Shown here: piece after piece, positions 43,863 through 53,521 of the stretch
How positions within the stretch are numbered: the stretch's first letter is position 1
How the letters are laid out: each line of letters starts with the position of its first letter
The notes under the pieces: model-generated
Seen by the model: only the letters and a program-made list of their open reading frames with translations
Database searches by the model: none
Told to the model about the DNA's origin: nothing
Source of the DNA: Micropruina glycogenica
GTDB taxonomy: Bacteria > Actinomycetota > Actinomycetes > Propionibacteriales > Propionibacteriaceae
NCBI RefSeq assembly: GCF_900289045.1
Contig: NZ_LT985188.1
Coordinates: 558,001 to 622,000, forward strand
Direction of reading: 5' to 3'
Length of the DNA stretch: 64,000 bases
Position numbers and translations under genes: made by a program

Positions 43863-45899
43863 CTAGGGCACATTGCGGTTCAGCTCGTCCAACCACAGCT
43901 TCGCCGACACGTCCGAGGGCATGCGCCAGTCGCCGCGCGGCGACAGCGACCCGCCACGCACCACCTTAGGCCCGTTGGGCATCGCCGAGCGCTTGAACTG
44001 CGCGAAGCCGAAGAACCGCCGGCAGAACACCTCCAGCCACTTCTTGATGGTGGCCAGGTCGTAGGCGACCCGCTTGTCGTCGGGGTAGCCCTCGGGCCAG
44101 TCGCCGTGCGCGGCGTCCGACCAGGCGTGCTCGGCCAGAAAGGCGATCGTCGAGGGCGGTGTGCCGTGCCGCAGCACGTGGTACAGGGTGAAGTCCTGCA
44201 GGTTGTACGGCCCGATGGACGCCTCGGTCGACTGCGGCGTCTCGCCCTCGCCCACCGGCACCAGTTCGGGGGTGATCTCGGTGTCGAGAATCGCCTGCAG
44301 CACCTTGTTCACCTCAGGGGTGAACTGGCCCGAGGTGATCACCCAGCGAATCAGGTGCTGCATCAGCGTCTTGGGCACGCCCGGGTTCACGTTGTAGTGG
44401 CTCATCTGGTCGCCGACCCCGTAGGTGCACCAGCCCAGCGCCAACTCCGACAGGTCGCCGGTGCCCAGCACGATGCCGCCGCGCTGGTTGGCCAGCCTGA
44501 ACAGGTAGTCGGTGCGCAGCCCGGCCTGCACGTTCTCGAAGGTCACGTCGTAGACGGGCTCGCCGTCGGCGAACGGGTGATCCATTTCGGCCAGCATGGT
44601 GCGCGCGGTGCCGGTGATATCGAGGGTGGCGAACGTGACGCCCAGTGATTCGGCCAGCCGGGTGGCGTTGTTCTTGGTGTAGTCCGACGTCGCGAAGCCC
44701 GGCATGGTGAACGCCAGAATGTCGGTGCGCGGCCGGCCCAGCCGGTCCATCGCCTTGGCCGCCACGATCAGCGCATGGGTGCTGTCGAGGCCGCCCGAAA
44801 CACCGATCACGATCTTGGGCTGGCCGATCGCCCGCAGCCTCTGCTCAAGGGCGCTGACCTGAATGCTGTAGGCCTCGTAGCAGTCTTGCGCCAAGGTGTC
44901 GGGGTCGGCCGGCACGAAGGGGAACCGCGGCACGTCGCGCTTCAACCCCAGGTCGCCCGAGGGCGGGTTGAGCGTGAAGGTGACGGTGCGAAAGCCGTCC
45001 AACCGCTCGGCGTGGGTGCGCCGGTTGTCGTCGAACGTGCCCTGCCGGTAGCGCTCTTGCGCCAGCCGGGCCAGATGGACGTCGGCCACCGACGCTCGCG
45101 GGCCGCTGGGGAACCGCTCCGACTCGGCCAGTAGGGTGCCGTTCTCGTAGATCATCGTTTGGCCGTCCCACGACAGGTCGGTGGACGATTCGCCCTCGCC
45201 GGCGGCGGCGTACACGTAGGCGGCCAGGCAGCGCGACGACCCCGACGCACACAACAGGTGCCGATCGACCGCCTTGGCCACGGTGATCGGCGAACCCGAC
45301 AGGTTCGCCAGCACGGTCGCGCCGGCCAGTGCGGCCTCGGCGCTGGGCGGAATCGGCACCCACATGTCTTCGCAGATCTCGACGTGCAACACGAAGTCGG
45401 GCAGATCGTCGGCTGCGAACAGCAGGTCGGGGCCGAACGGCACGTCGACCCCGGCCACCCTGATCTCGCCGGTGACGTCGTCGCCCGGCGCGATCTGCCG
45501 GCGCTCGTAGAACTCACGGTAGGTGGGCAGGTACGACTTGGGCACAACGCCCAGAATCTCGCCGCGGTGAATCACGATCGCGCAGTTGTAGATGCGGTGC
45601 AGGCTGCGCAGCGGGGCGCCGATCACCAGCACAGTGTCTAGGTCGGCGGCGCCGTCGGCGACCTGGCCCACCGCTTCGTCGGCGGCGTTCAACAGGGGGT
45701 CTTGCAGCAGCAGGTCTTCGATGGAGTATCCGGTCAAGCAGAGTTCGGGAAACACGGCCAGCGCGACGCCGTCGGCGGCCAGTTCACGGGCCTGGGCGAG
45801 TACCGCCTCGGCGTTGACCGAGGGTTGCACCATCGTGATCGGCATGGTGACGCCAGCCACCCGCGCGAAGCCGTGCGCGTACAGGTTGTGGAAATCCAT
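43863..45899 (-). CDS. nadE: Glutamine-dependent NAD+ synthetase
   Basis: 678 residues. The N-terminal nitrilase-fold glutaminase (about 10-270) has the cysteine in [12 protein letters not shown]. The C-terminal synthetase has the ATP-binding PP-loop [19 protein letters not shown] near residue 366, and later [19 protein letters not shown]. Ammonia from glutamine is tunnelled to deamido-NAD. The length and order match the two-domain form found in actinobacteria. Confidence 0.96.
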   Translation of the reverse strand: MDFHNLYAHGFARVAGVTMPITMVQPSVNAEAVLAQARELAADGVALAVFPELCLTGYSIEDLLLQDPLLNAADEAVGQVADGAADLDTVLVIGAPLRSLHRIYNCAIVIHRGEILGVVPKSYLPTYREFYERRQIAPGDDVTGEIRVAGVDVPFGPDLLFAADDLPDFVLHVEICEDMWVPIPPSAEAALAGATVLANLSGSPITVAKAVDRHLLCASGSSRCLAAYVYAAAGEGESSTDLSWDGQTMIYENGTLLAESERFPSGPRASVADVHLARLAQERYRQGTFDDNRRTHAERLDGFRTVTFTLNPPSGDLGLKRDVPRFPFVPADPDTLAQDCYEAYSIQVSALEQRLRAIGQPKIVIGVSGGLDSTHALIVAAKAMDRLGRPRTDILAFTMPGFATSDYTKNNATRLAESLGVTFATLDITGTARTMLAEMDHPFADGEPVYDVTFENVQAGLRTDYLFRLANQRGGIVLGTGDLSELALGWCTYGVGDQMSHYNVNPGVPKTLMQHLIRWVITSGQFTPEVNKVLQAILDTEITPELVPVGEGETPQSTEASIGPYNLQDFTLYHVLRHGTPPSTIAFLAEHAWSDAAHGDWPEGYPDDKRVAYDLATIKKWLEVFCRRFFGFAQFKRSAMPNGPKVVRGGSLSPRGDWRMPSDVSAKLWLDELNRNVP

Positions 45900-46347
45900 C
45901 GAGCCTCCATGCCGTGCGGTGAGGCCAGCATGTCAGATCGAGCGACGGCAGCGGGGGAGCACTCGGTTGGGGAAGGGATCCTGGCGAACCCATCACAGTC
46001 ATCCCGGCGAACCCAACACCGTCATCCCGGCGAACGCCGGGATCTCTGGTGCGGCCGACGAAGGGTGAGATCCCGGATCACGTCCGGGAAGACGCTGTGC
46101 TCGACAGGCTCAACCACCGCTGGTCGAGTCTGACGGCCCACATCCACCGTCATCCCGGCGAACGCCGGGATCTCTTCTATTGGCCGCGCGACTACGTCCG
46201 ATTTGAGGGGCGATCACGCCTGCGGAGGCGTCTGACCCGGTAAATCGGACGTGATCTCGCATGGTTCTTTCGCCCAACGTGCGTTGAGTGCCCATCGCGA
46301 ACGAGATCCCGGCGTTCGCCGGGATGACGAAGGCGTTCAGTAGCGGC
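45900..46347. repeat. Intergenic cluster of composite repeats
   Basis: No gene. The 448 bases hold several copies of GTCATCCCGGCGAACGCCGG with GATCTC (46021-46047 and 46149-46175), a partial copy near 46000, GAGATCCCGG...CCGGGAAGACG (46069-46094), a CTCGACAGGCTCAACCACCG copy (46099-46118), and an inverted copy GATCCCGGCGTTCGCCGGGA (46304-46323). Each hairpin has a 7-9 bp stem. Confidence 0.75.
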
Positions 46348-47529
46348 TCATTCGCCACCGCCACCGCCACCGCCGTCGCCGCCGCCGAAGCCACCGCCGT
46401 CGCCGCCGCCGAAGCCGCCGAAGTCGCCGAACGAACCACCCGCGTCGGCGCCCAGTCCGTCGATCGCTCCGCTGTCGAACATCGACCCCGGGTCGCCGAA
46501 CGCGTCGCCCATGCCGCCCATGTCGCCGAAGCCGTCCATGGCAGAGAACATGGCCAGGCTGAACATGGCGTCGTGCACACCCCAGCCGACCACGCCGAGC
46601 CAGAGCAGGTCCATGTCGTCTTCGTAGCCGTCGGCTCGGGCGGCGGCCGCCAGGTCGCCGAACACCTTCACCCAGTGCGCGGCCACGCCCAGCACGATCG
46701 CCCAGGGCAGGTACTTGCTGAAGATCTCGGACGCCTCTTCGTAGCTGAACTGCTCCTTCTCGGCCGTCTCGAGATACCGCTTGAAGCCCAGGGTCTGAAC
46801 GCGCAGAGCCGTGCCCTCGGCGGTGCGCACGGGGCGTTGCATGCCCTGCGAGCCGATCACCACGCCGCCCAGTGCCGCGACGGCTCCGCCGGCCAGCAGC
46901 GCCGGCACGCCCATGCCGAAACCCGCCAGCAGCATCAGGGCGGCGACGATCCACACGATGCGCACCGGGTGCATGCCGGTCACGTGGCGAAACCAGCCGC
47001 CCTCGTACGAGGCGTTGGCCAGGGCGTACTGGTAGTCGCCCACCGCGGGGTTGCCCAGGCGCCGCAACTCAGACAGTCGCACGTCAGGCCCGCCCACGAA
47101 CAGGTCGCGCAGCAGTTGGGCCTCCATCGGGTCGGCCCGATCGGCCGTCGGCTTGTCGGCCTTGCGCAACTCCCAGTCTTTGCCGGTGCGGCTGCGCGGA
47201 TTCTCGACCACCACGATGCTCAAATGCCCGCGCGCGGCCAGGTCGACGATGGTGGCGATCACGTCACGGGTCTCAGGCTTGCCGTCGACCACGGTGCCGG
47301 CGAGGCCGGGCCGAACACCCTTGGGCGGGTTGAAGGCCACGGCGACCTCACCGGTGTACTCGGCGCCGCCCGGCACAGGAACGCGTTGTTCGGTCTGGGC
47401 TCCCACCGGGGTGAGGCCGGGGGTGACGCCCGCGAAGTACTCGTCGGCGAACTTGCGCCGCTGCGCCCGCCAGGCCCAGACCAGCAGCGCCAGCACAGCA
47501 ACCCCGAGCAGAATCCAGGTGAGGTCCAT
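46348..47529 (-). CDS. DUF2207-type membrane protein with Gly-rich C-terminus
   Basis: 393 residues (403 if ATG 47538 less three codons is preferred, MEGMDLTW). One N-terminal membrane helix (ILLGVAVLALLVWAWRAQRR), a soluble domain with ATIVDLAARGHLSIVVVE (winged-helix-like, typical of DUF2207), two further helices near 200-235, and the region TLGFKRYLETAEKEQF...YLPWAIVLG seen in this family. The end is Gly/Asp/Phe-rich (GGFGGGDGGGFGGGDGG). Function unknown; the N-terminal extracellular domain of longer relatives is missing. Confidence 0.8.
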   Translation of the reverse strand: MDLTWILLGVAVLALLVWAWRAQRRKFADEYFAGVTPGLTPVGAQTEQRVPVPGGAEYTGEVAVAFNPPKGVRPGLAGTVVDGKPETRDVIATIVDLAARGHLSIVVVENPRSRTGKDWELRKADKPTADRADPMEAQLLRDLFVGGPDVRLSELRRLGNPAVGDYQYALANASYEGGWFRHVTGMHPVRIVWIVAALMLLAGFGMGVPALLAGGAVAALGGVVIGSQGMQRPVRTAEGTALRVQTLGFKRYLETAEKEQFSYEEASEIFSKYLPWAIVLGVAAHWVKVFGDLAAAARADGYEDDMDLLWLGVVGWGVHDAMFSLAMFSAMDGFGDMGGMGDAFGDPGSMFDSGAIDGLGADAGGSFGDFGGFGGGDGGGFGGGDGGGGGGGE

Positions 47530-47580
47530 GCCCTCCATAGTGACAGGTGGCCCACAAGGTTCGGCTGTCACAATCGGCGC

Positions 47581-48204
47581 ATGACGGATTTGCTGGTCGA
47601 AACCCCGCTGGGCCCCTGTCGGCTCACCGTCTCGGCGGCGGACGATCCGCGCGCGGTGCTGCTGCTGGGCCACGGCGCGGGCGGCGGCATCGAGGCGTTC
47701 GACCTGCTGGCGCTGGCGTCCGCGTTGCCGGGTAAGGACGTCATCGTGATTCGGCACGAACAGCCCTGGCGAGTCGCGGGTCGCAAGACCGTGGCGCTGC
47801 CCGAGCGGGTCGATCAGGGGTGGCGCCCGGCGCTTGACGCGGTCACGACCCGGTATGCCGGTCTGCCGTTGTGGGTCGGCGGACGCTCCGCCGGCGCTCG
47901 GGGTGCCTGCCGCAACTTCGACGACCGTCAGGCGGGGGTGGTGTGCCTGTCGTTTCCGCTGCATCCGCCGGGTCGCCCTGACGTCTCACGCATCGGTGAG
48001 TTGGCTGGCGTCAGTGGCCCGGTGCTGGTGGTGCAGGGCGAGAGCGATCCGTTCGGCTCGCCCAAAGACGTCCGTGATGCGGCCATGGCCGCCGGGGGCG
48101 CGCAACCGCTGGTCATCGGGGTGCCAGGCACGCATTCGTTCAGCCGACGGGCGGATGTCCGAGACTCGATCGTGACGTCGGTGGCGGATTTCCTAAGGGT
48201 GTGA
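47581..48204 (+). CDS. Alpha/beta hydrolase (KANL3/Tex30-like)
   Basis: 207 residues. GHGAGGGIEAFDLL forms the oxyanion turn after the third strand, the nucleophile is the serine in GGRSAGARGA, the acid is probably the Asp in GESDPFG and the base the His in GTHSFSR. The family is of unknown substrate. It is divergent from DUF2207 and converges on the CHAT gene. Confidence 0.8.
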   Translation: MTDLLVETPLGPCRLTVSAADDPRAVLLLGHGAGGGIEAFDLLALASALPGKDVIVIRHEQPWRVAGRKTVALPERVDQGWRPALDAVTTRYAGLPLWVGGRSAGARGACRNFDDRQAGVVCLSFPLHPPGRPDVSRIGELAGVSGPVLVVQGESDPFGSPKDVRDAAMAAGGAQPLVIGVPGTHSFSRRADVRDSIVTSVADFLRV

Positions 48205-48287
48205 TCGCCGAGCGGTGAAGATTCCGGCGTCGGTCGGAGTGACGGCGGATTCGTCATCCCGGCGAACGCGGGGACCTCGTCGGCCCG
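48205..48287. repeat. Composite-repeat fragments between converging genes
   Basis: ATTCCGGCGTCGGTCGGAGT (48220-48239) and GTCATCCCGGCGAACGCGGG (48254-48273) are diverged members of the hairpin family, filling the gap between the hydrolase and CHAT stops. Confidence 0.6.
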
Positions 48288-50717
48288 CTACCAGCCGGCC
48301 CCGTAGCACTGGAAGGTCGACAGAAGCTCTGGATGCCTGGCCGTCGCTGCGGCCAGCGCATCGGCCGGCGGGCTGCCCTTCGCGAGTTCGGCGTGCATGT
48401 CGGGCAGGATCGCGGCAGCCACCTCGTCAGACACCGACGCCGGTGACGCGATGACGCACCGCGCCCCGGCGTGCAGCCAGGCGGTCGTCAGGCCCAGCAG
48501 CTCGTCGCCGCGCCTGATCGTCGTCGCACCCAGCTCGCAGGCCGACAGAATCACGGTCTCGGGCACCTGTGGCAGTTGGTCGAGGTCGTAGCCGAACCAC
48601 GGGCCGTCCACGAGTTCGAGGTTGCTGAACAACGGGTTGTCCGACACGTGATGGCCGTGCGCGGCCAGGTGCAGCAGATCGACTGTGCCCGCCACCGATC
48701 CGACGGCGTCGGCGGTGGCGTCGGGGCCGATGAGTTGCTGAGCCCCGGGCCAGTGGGCGGCGGACGCGCCCACCTCGTGGGCCCCGCGCGGGAGTCGTGG
48801 GCCCGCCACAAACGCGGCGTTCGCGAACTCGTGCGTCTGCCTGCGTTTGGCCACCCACTCGGACGCGCTGCGGGGAATGGTGATGGCTCGGCCATGCAGG
48901 CTGGGCAGAAGTGACCAGGGGAGGCCTGAGAACAACCCGGTGGGGTTGATCACGACTCGTCTCGACTTCGGGCGATCGCCGAGCGGCCCGAAAAGCAGGG
49001 CGTCGAGCTCGGCCAACCGTTGGCGCAAGCCTGCCGCGACGCTTTCGGCGACCATGGGCGGTAGGTCGGCCGCGGCCATGTCGAGATCGGCCGGCAGGCC
49101 CGAGATCGCTTGACGAAACTCCGCTTCGGGCCCCAGTCTCACCAACTGTTGCCGGCGCGGGCCGATCAACAGCATCCAGGCTGATCCGCCGGCGGTCAGC
49201 GGTGCCTGCAACTCGGCATGTGTGGCAGCCAGTTCGTGCTGCAGATCACCAAGTGAAACGATTCCGCGAATGGCCGCCGACCCTGCGTCGCGCCACGACC
49301 GTCGGCGTACCTGATCGACGAGTTCGTGCTGACGTTGCGCGTCGGGCGTGCCGGGTTCGGGGCGGCGTTGGCTCAACACCCGTAGTTCCGTCAGGTCGGC
49401 TGCCGCCTCGGGGTCAGCGGGTGGACGCACGGGAACGATTCGACCCGAGACGGCGTCGAGCCACTCCACCCACTCGTACACCAAACGTGGACTGCCATCG
49501 TCAACGGCGAGCGCAAGGCCCCGCTCAGCGAGTCGTTCGCCGTGGCTGACTGTGGCCGTCTGCAAGTCCAAACTGCCGAAGGTGGCCTGCCACTGGTGCA
49601 ACTCGTCGAGCCCTGCGCGCAGCACCCTGAGTGCGTCGCGGGGTCGCTCCTTGGCTTGGGCACGTACCTCGTAGGCGAGCAAACGCGTGCTGAGGTCGGT
49701 CGACGCGGGAAGGCGCACCACAGCGGTGGATCTTCGCGTGCCGAGCGCGGCCTTTGCGGCGTAGACGCGCATCCAGGTCGCATCGCGGCGCAGTCCCTGT
49801 CGGGCCAACCCTGCGGCGATGCGTGACGCTGACTGCGGGGATTCTCTGCCCAGTTCGATGCGACCGGCGACTTCAACTGCTTCGCACTGAAGGACGCGGG
49901 CCGAGGCGCCTGTCTTTGCGAATCGACGCCCGGCCCGCCTTGCCATCGTGATCGCGATCCGTGGCGCGTCCACGACCCATGTGCGCGCCAGCACCAATTC
50001 GGCTTCGGCCTGGGCACGCGGCCATCGGCGTCGTCCGAACAAGTCGGCTGCTCCCTGGAGGTTCCGCCTGGCCACCTCGTGCATTCCCGCAAGCAGAAGA
50101 GCTTCCCCCCGATCCTGGTCTGAGATGGCGGCGAGCTCGACCGACATTTCTCGCAACTGGGGCGCCACCCGATCCATCAAGCTCAGTCCGCGGGCGAGCT
50201 GACCAGACATCATCAGTGCGTAGCCGAGGTTGTGGGTCACCTTCGCAGACGCGTTGACCTGTGCTGCCGCATCGAACGCCGCCACAGACTGCTCAAAATC
50301 GTGGATCGCGGCGGTGATGGCCCCTTGATGAAGGAAGAGATTGCCTCGATTCATTCGAGCGCGGCCGCACTCTTCCTGGTCGTCAACGAGTGCGGGTATC
50401 GCGACGCCGAAGTCCGTGAGGGCCTGTTGAGTGTTGCCGAGGCGCGTGTGAATGAGTGCGCGCTGCGCATACAGCTTGCCAACCTCCGATGGCTGCATGC
50501 CCTCTTCATGGGCCAGGGCGGAATCGATCAAGCGCAGGCCTGCGCGCCGGTCGCCCAGCTCTGCTTCGACAAGGCCCAGCGTGCCTTCCACCGCTGCTCG
50601 GGTGCCGGAATCCTCAGCCCGCTCCAGAGCCTTCAACAACAGGCGACGTGCAGGACGAAAGTGCCACGCACGGCTGGCGTCCTTGGCGCGTTCATGCAGC
50701 TCCAAGGCGGTCAGCAT
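48288..50717 (-). CDS. CHAT-domain protein with N-terminal TPR-like repeats
   Basis: 809 residues from ATG 50717, four bases after the S8 stop. The N-terminal half is helical hairpins like TPRs (DRRAGLRLIDSALAHEEG, QALTDFGVAIPALVDDQ, AAIHDFEQSVAAFDAAAQV). The C-terminal part is a CHAT domain, a caspase-like clan CD cysteine protease: histidine in LLHLAAHGHHVSDNPLFS near 686 and cysteine in VILSACELGATTIRRGDELLG near 726, both intact, ending ARCVIASPASVSDEVAAAI. CHAT proteases act in regulated proteolysis, cell death and immunity. It is the last gene of the sigma-hypothetical-S8-CHAT operon, so its target may be the S8 protease or a shared client; that is inference. Confidence 0.88.
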   Translation of the reverse strand: MLTALELHERAKDASRAWHFRPARRLLLKALERAEDSGTRAAVEGTLGLVEAELGDRRAGLRLIDSALAHEEGMQPSEVGKLYAQRALIHTRLGNTQQALTDFGVAIPALVDDQEECGRARMNRGNLFLHQGAITAAIHDFEQSVAAFDAAAQVNASAKVTHNLGYALMMSGQLARGLSLMDRVAPQLREMSVELAAISDQDRGEALLLAGMHEVARRNLQGAADLFGRRRWPRAQAEAELVLARTWVVDAPRIAITMARRAGRRFAKTGASARVLQCEAVEVAGRIELGRESPQSASRIAAGLARQGLRRDATWMRVYAAKAALGTRRSTAVVRLPASTDLSTRLLAYEVRAQAKERPRDALRVLRAGLDELHQWQATFGSLDLQTATVSHGERLAERGLALAVDDGSPRLVYEWVEWLDAVSGRIVPVRPPADPEAAADLTELRVLSQRRPEPGTPDAQRQHELVDQVRRRSWRDAGSAAIRGIVSLGDLQHELAATHAELQAPLTAGGSAWMLLIGPRRQQLVRLGPEAEFRQAISGLPADLDMAAADLPPMVAESVAAGLRQRLAELDALLFGPLGDRPKSRRVVINPTGLFSGLPWSLLPSLHGRAITIPRSASEWVAKRRQTHEFANAAFVAGPRLPRGAHEVGASAAHWPGAQQLIGPDATADAVGSVAGTVDLLHLAAHGHHVSDNPLFSNLELVDGPWFGYDLDQLPQVPETVILSACELGATTIRRGDELLGLTTAWLHAGARCVIASPASVSDEVAAAILPDMHAELAKGSPPADALAAATARHPELLSTFQCYGAGW

Positions 50718-50721
50718 CCAG

Positions 50722-52314
50722 TTATGGTGCCACGATGTCCGAGACCTGCGATATCGCATCCCAGGAGCGTGCGTGAACCGTGGAGCGGTGTTGCTCTTCG
50801 TCGCTCGGCATCGTCGCCATCAGTTTCGCTGCGATCCGGCCAGCAACCACGGGCGCCGCAAACGATGTACCGCTCCACACAGCGAACTGCCCAGTGAAGT
50901 CGTCCGGATCGATGTTCTCGCGAATGTGCCCGTCGTACTCCAGGCGCGCGGCAGGCAGATAGCCGCCTTGGAAGGCTGGAAGGGTGCTCATCACGGAGGC
51001 ACCGGACGCCCACGCGCGGACCCAAGGCCCCGTGTTGCTGAACAAGGCTTCGGTGCTGTTCGGATTGAGTGCGCCGACTGAAACGATCGGAAGCCTGAAG
51101 CGGACGACATTCTCAGAGCCACCCTCGCTTGGGCGCCAGGGGCCGAGCGCTGCCGGATACTGTGGCCGGGCGGTCGACTCGTTGCCCGCGGCGCAGACGA
51201 CGGTCGTTCCCATCACACCCAGAGCTCCGAGTAGTCCGCCGACCAGGTACTCGGTCAACGTGTCGTCTGCAGACTCGTGGAAGAAGCCCAACGACAGGCT
51301 CAAAACGTCGATACGCAGCCCCCCTTCCTCGCGGTCGTAGTACTTGCGAACAAGCTCAACCACACCGATCAAGGCTGCGATCACGCGTGTCTCGGCCGCT
51401 GGACCTTCGGAGTCCACGATGCGCCACGAGTAGATGTCGGCGTCGGGGCAGGCTTGATGAATCAGACCCGCGATGAAGGTGCCGTGACCGGAGTTCGTAT
51501 CGAGTTCGCCGTCCAACGGCCCCGACAGATCGCCCCAGGTCTCGGGGTCAGTGTTGGGGTCAAGGGGCGTCAGGCTCGGCGTGTCCTCTGTGACCACATT
51601 GGTCAACCAAGGGTGGGTGCCCACCCCCGTGTCCATGATGGCGACATGGGGTCGGACGGCGACCTTCTTGTGTCGGCAGGGAGGCTCTCCGATGTAGCTG
51701 ATCGGCTGGCGGCCGCCGGACCCTTGCCGCGCGTAGCTTGACGGAGCGTCGTGCGGTTCCCAAATGGGGTGTGGTTCCCAGATCGGGTGTGGTTCCCAGA
51801 TGGGATGCGGTTCCCAGATCGGTGACGTCATGAGCAGGTGGTCCAGACCCACTCCCACGAGTGCGTGAACTCCAGTTTCGGCTCGCGCCAGCTGCAGCAA
51901 CACCCAGGCGTCCGGTGCGGAGGCTGCAACACCGGGAATCACCTCCAAAAGGAGTCGAGCCAACCCGAGTTCGACACGCTCGTCCGGGCGCTCAGGGTTG
52001 GGTACTCGTACGCGCGGGGACTGGAACTTCTCGTCGACTGTGACCCGCCAACCCTTGAGTTCGCCGGCCTTGCTCAGAATGGGTAGCACCTCGTCCAACC
52101 GATCGAGAGCGACAATCAGGCGATTGCCCACGTAGACCGTCGGGCGCGGGGTGATGCCATCAACTTGCATCGCGCTGCCGGGATCCAACACCCGTCCGGA
52201 CAGCGGTTCGATCATTGATCGGGGCGGAACCACTGGATCGCGGTCCATCCGGTCGCGAGGCTGGCGGGGTGCCGTGGCGGGCTTGTCTTGTTCGGGCGTC
52301 TCGTAATCGCTCAT
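50722..52314 (-). CDS. Cytoplasmic S8 (subtilisin-like) serine protease
   Basis: 530 residues, no signal peptide. Residues ~60-160 (TVYVGNRLIVALDRLDEV) look like a propeptide or inhibitory domain. Residues 165-188 are four exact PIWEPH repeats. The subtilisin domain follows with all three catalytic residues: Asp in VAIMDTGVGTHPW near 225, His in NSGHGTFIAGLIHQ near 275, Ser in WSGTSFAAPVVAGRIAAK near 481, and the oxyanion Asn in VVCAAGNES. The layout suggests a latent protease joined to its regulatory domain by a repetitive linker. It sits between a small protein and a CHAT protease in one operon. Confidence 0.88.
   Translation of the reverse strand: MSDYETPEQDKPATAPRQPRDRMDRDPVVPPRSMIEPLSGRVLDPGSAMQVDGITPRPTVYVGNRLIVALDRLDEVLPILSKAGELKGWRVTVDEKFQSPRVRVPNPERPDERVELGLARLLLEVIPGVAASAPDAWVLLQLARAETGVHALVGVGLDHLLMTSPIWEPHPIWEPHPIWEPHPIWEPHDAPSSYARQGSGGRQPISYIGEPPCRHKKVAVRPHVAIMDTGVGTHPWLTNVVTEDTPSLTPLDPNTDPETWGDLSGPLDGELDTNSGHGTFIAGLIHQACPDADIYSWRIVDSEGPAAETRVIAALIGVVELVRKYYDREEGGLRIDVLSLSLGFFHESADDTLTEYLVGGLLGALGVMGTTVVCAAGNESTARPQYPAALGPWRPSEGGSENVVRFRLPIVSVGALNPNSTEALFSNTGPWVRAWASGASVMSTLPAFQGGYLPAARLEYDGHIRENIDPDDFTGQFAVWSGTSFAAPVVAGRIAAKLMATMPSDEEQHRSTVHARSWDAISQVSDIVAP
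51751..51822 (-). repeat. Four 18-bp in-frame repeats encoding PIWEPH
   Basis: Copies on the minus strand at 51805-51822, 51787-51804, 51769-51786 and 51751-51768. They differ only at synonymous positions (CCG/CCC, ATC/ATT, CCG/CCA, CAT/CAC), so the peptide is kept exactly while DNA drifts. Confidence 0.95.
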
Positions 52315-52344
52315 CAGTCGGTGTCCTCGGGGGTAGCAGTGAAC

Positions 52345-52827
52345 TCAGATCTCGAACAGGGTGGTGCGAAAGGCGGGGTCGCTGCCGGCGGCGACCAGGT
52401 CGAGCCTGGTCAGGCCTGAGGGCACGTTGGCGAACTCGAACCGGCCGTGGCTGCCGACCGGCGAGGTCGCGGTGCCGTGTTCTTGCCACAGCGAGGCCGT
52501 GAGTTCGGCGGCGGCGTCTTTGGCGTCGGCGGCACGCACCACCCAGCCGTCGATGCGGCGGTGCCCGTCGTCGATGGGGCTGACCCGTAGCATCACGGTG
52601 ACGCCCGACGCGGTGAACTCGAGCACGAGCTTCTGGTCGTCGCCGCTGCGCACGCCGGCGAGCTGCTGCGAGCGATGCACCATCGTGAGCAGCTCGTACT
52701 CCAGCTCCAGGTCTTCCAGGGCCACGGCCACCAGAATCTTCTCGGTCAGCCCGCTGGGTACCGGGTCAAGTTCTTCGAACGTCCGCTTCAGGGCGTCCAA
52801 CATGGGGTCACGGTCGAAGCCATTCAT
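52345..52827 (-). CDS. Conserved hypothetical protein of the ECF sigma/S8/CHAT operon
   Basis: 160 residues. The N-terminus MNGFDRDPMLDALKRTFEELDPVPSGLTEKI is a helical segment like those in the small proteins encoded after such ECF sigma factors. The rest is predicted beta-rich, with KLVLEFTASGVTVMLRV and a final GRFEFANVPSGLTRLDLV, a turn pattern like carboxypeptidase-regulatory-like domains. It has no membrane helix. ATG overlaps the sigma stop (ATGA). A role as anti-sigma or scaffold is inference. Confidence 0.7.
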   Translation of the reverse strand: MNGFDRDPMLDALKRTFEELDPVPSGLTEKILVAVALEDLELEYELLTMVHRSQQLAGVRSGDDQKLVLEFTASGVTVMLRVSPIDDGHRRIDGWVVRAADAKDAAAELTASLWQEHGTATSPVGSHGRFEFANVPSGLTRLDLVAAGSDPAFRTTLFEI

Positions 52828-53423
52828 AGCTGGCCACCTTTCTCGAGCGAGCTGCGCAGTTTGTCGAGGCAGCGGCGTCGGGTGGGGCCGATGCTGCCCA
52901 CGGGCATGTTCAAGTCCTTGGCGAGCCCCGCATAGTCGGGACGGTCGTCGAACGCCACGATGCGCAGCAACCGCTGGCACCGCTCGTCAAGGGTCTGCAC
53001 GTGCTCCCACAAGATGGAGCTGCCCAGTTCCTCCAGGGCACTGGTTTCTGCCGCCTTGGACGTCGGCAGGCCGGCGGCCAACTGCACGTCGTCAACGGCC
53101 AGCGTCTTGGCGTCGCTCGACTTGGCCCGCCACGCGGTGCGCCGGGCGGTGGTCAGCAACCATCCGCCGATCGCGGCCGCCTCGCTGACCTGATGGCCGC
53201 TGCGTACCAACGCCAGCCAGGTGTTCTGCACGGCGTCCTCTGCCGCTGCCTGGCTCAACCCGTACGCCCGCACCGTGTGCCACAGCACGGGGGTCATCAG
53301 TTTGACCAACTCGTCGAGGGCGGCCGACTCGCCGCCCTGCCAACGCGCGAAGCAGGACGCTGCCCGTACCCAGACGGAGGTTTCCGCCGCGTCCGAGCGA
53401 CCTGCCACATCAGATGCAGCCAT
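52824..53423 (-). CDS. ECF-type RNA polymerase sigma factor
   Basis: About 199 residues from ATG 53423 (AGGG ten bases upstream; the frame is open to 53504). Region 2 is LDELVKLMTPVLWHTVRAYGL with AAAEDAVQNTWLALVRS, the DNA-melting helix; region 4 is LDERCQRLLRIVAFDDRPDYAGLAKDLNMPVGSIGPTRRRCLDKLRS. There is no region 1 or 3. It heads the operon with the small protein, S8 protease and CHAT protease, so it likely governs their expression and perhaps its own. The signal is unknown. Confidence 0.87.
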   Translation of the reverse strand: MAASDVAGRSDAAETSVWVRAASCFARWQGGESAALDELVKLMTPVLWHTVRAYGLSQAAAEDAVQNTWLALVRSGHQVSEAAAIGGWLLTTARRTAWRAKSSDAKTLAVDDVQLAAGLPTSKAAETSALEELGSSILWEHVQTLDERCQRLLRIVAFDDRPDYAGLAKDLNMPVGSIGPTRRRCLDKLRSSLEKGGQL

Positions 53424-53521
53424 CACTGTCCCTGTTCCCACATCGCTCAGGAGCCAACCCCAAGGCTTCTGATACCTGCGCAGCGCATCAATGCTGCTCA
53501 CCAATCAGCGGTGTAGCAGAA

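Noticed and set aside
43863-45899. Riboswitch upstream of nadE
   Set aside because: The upstream region is repeat-derived and shows no conserved riboswitch core that I can see.
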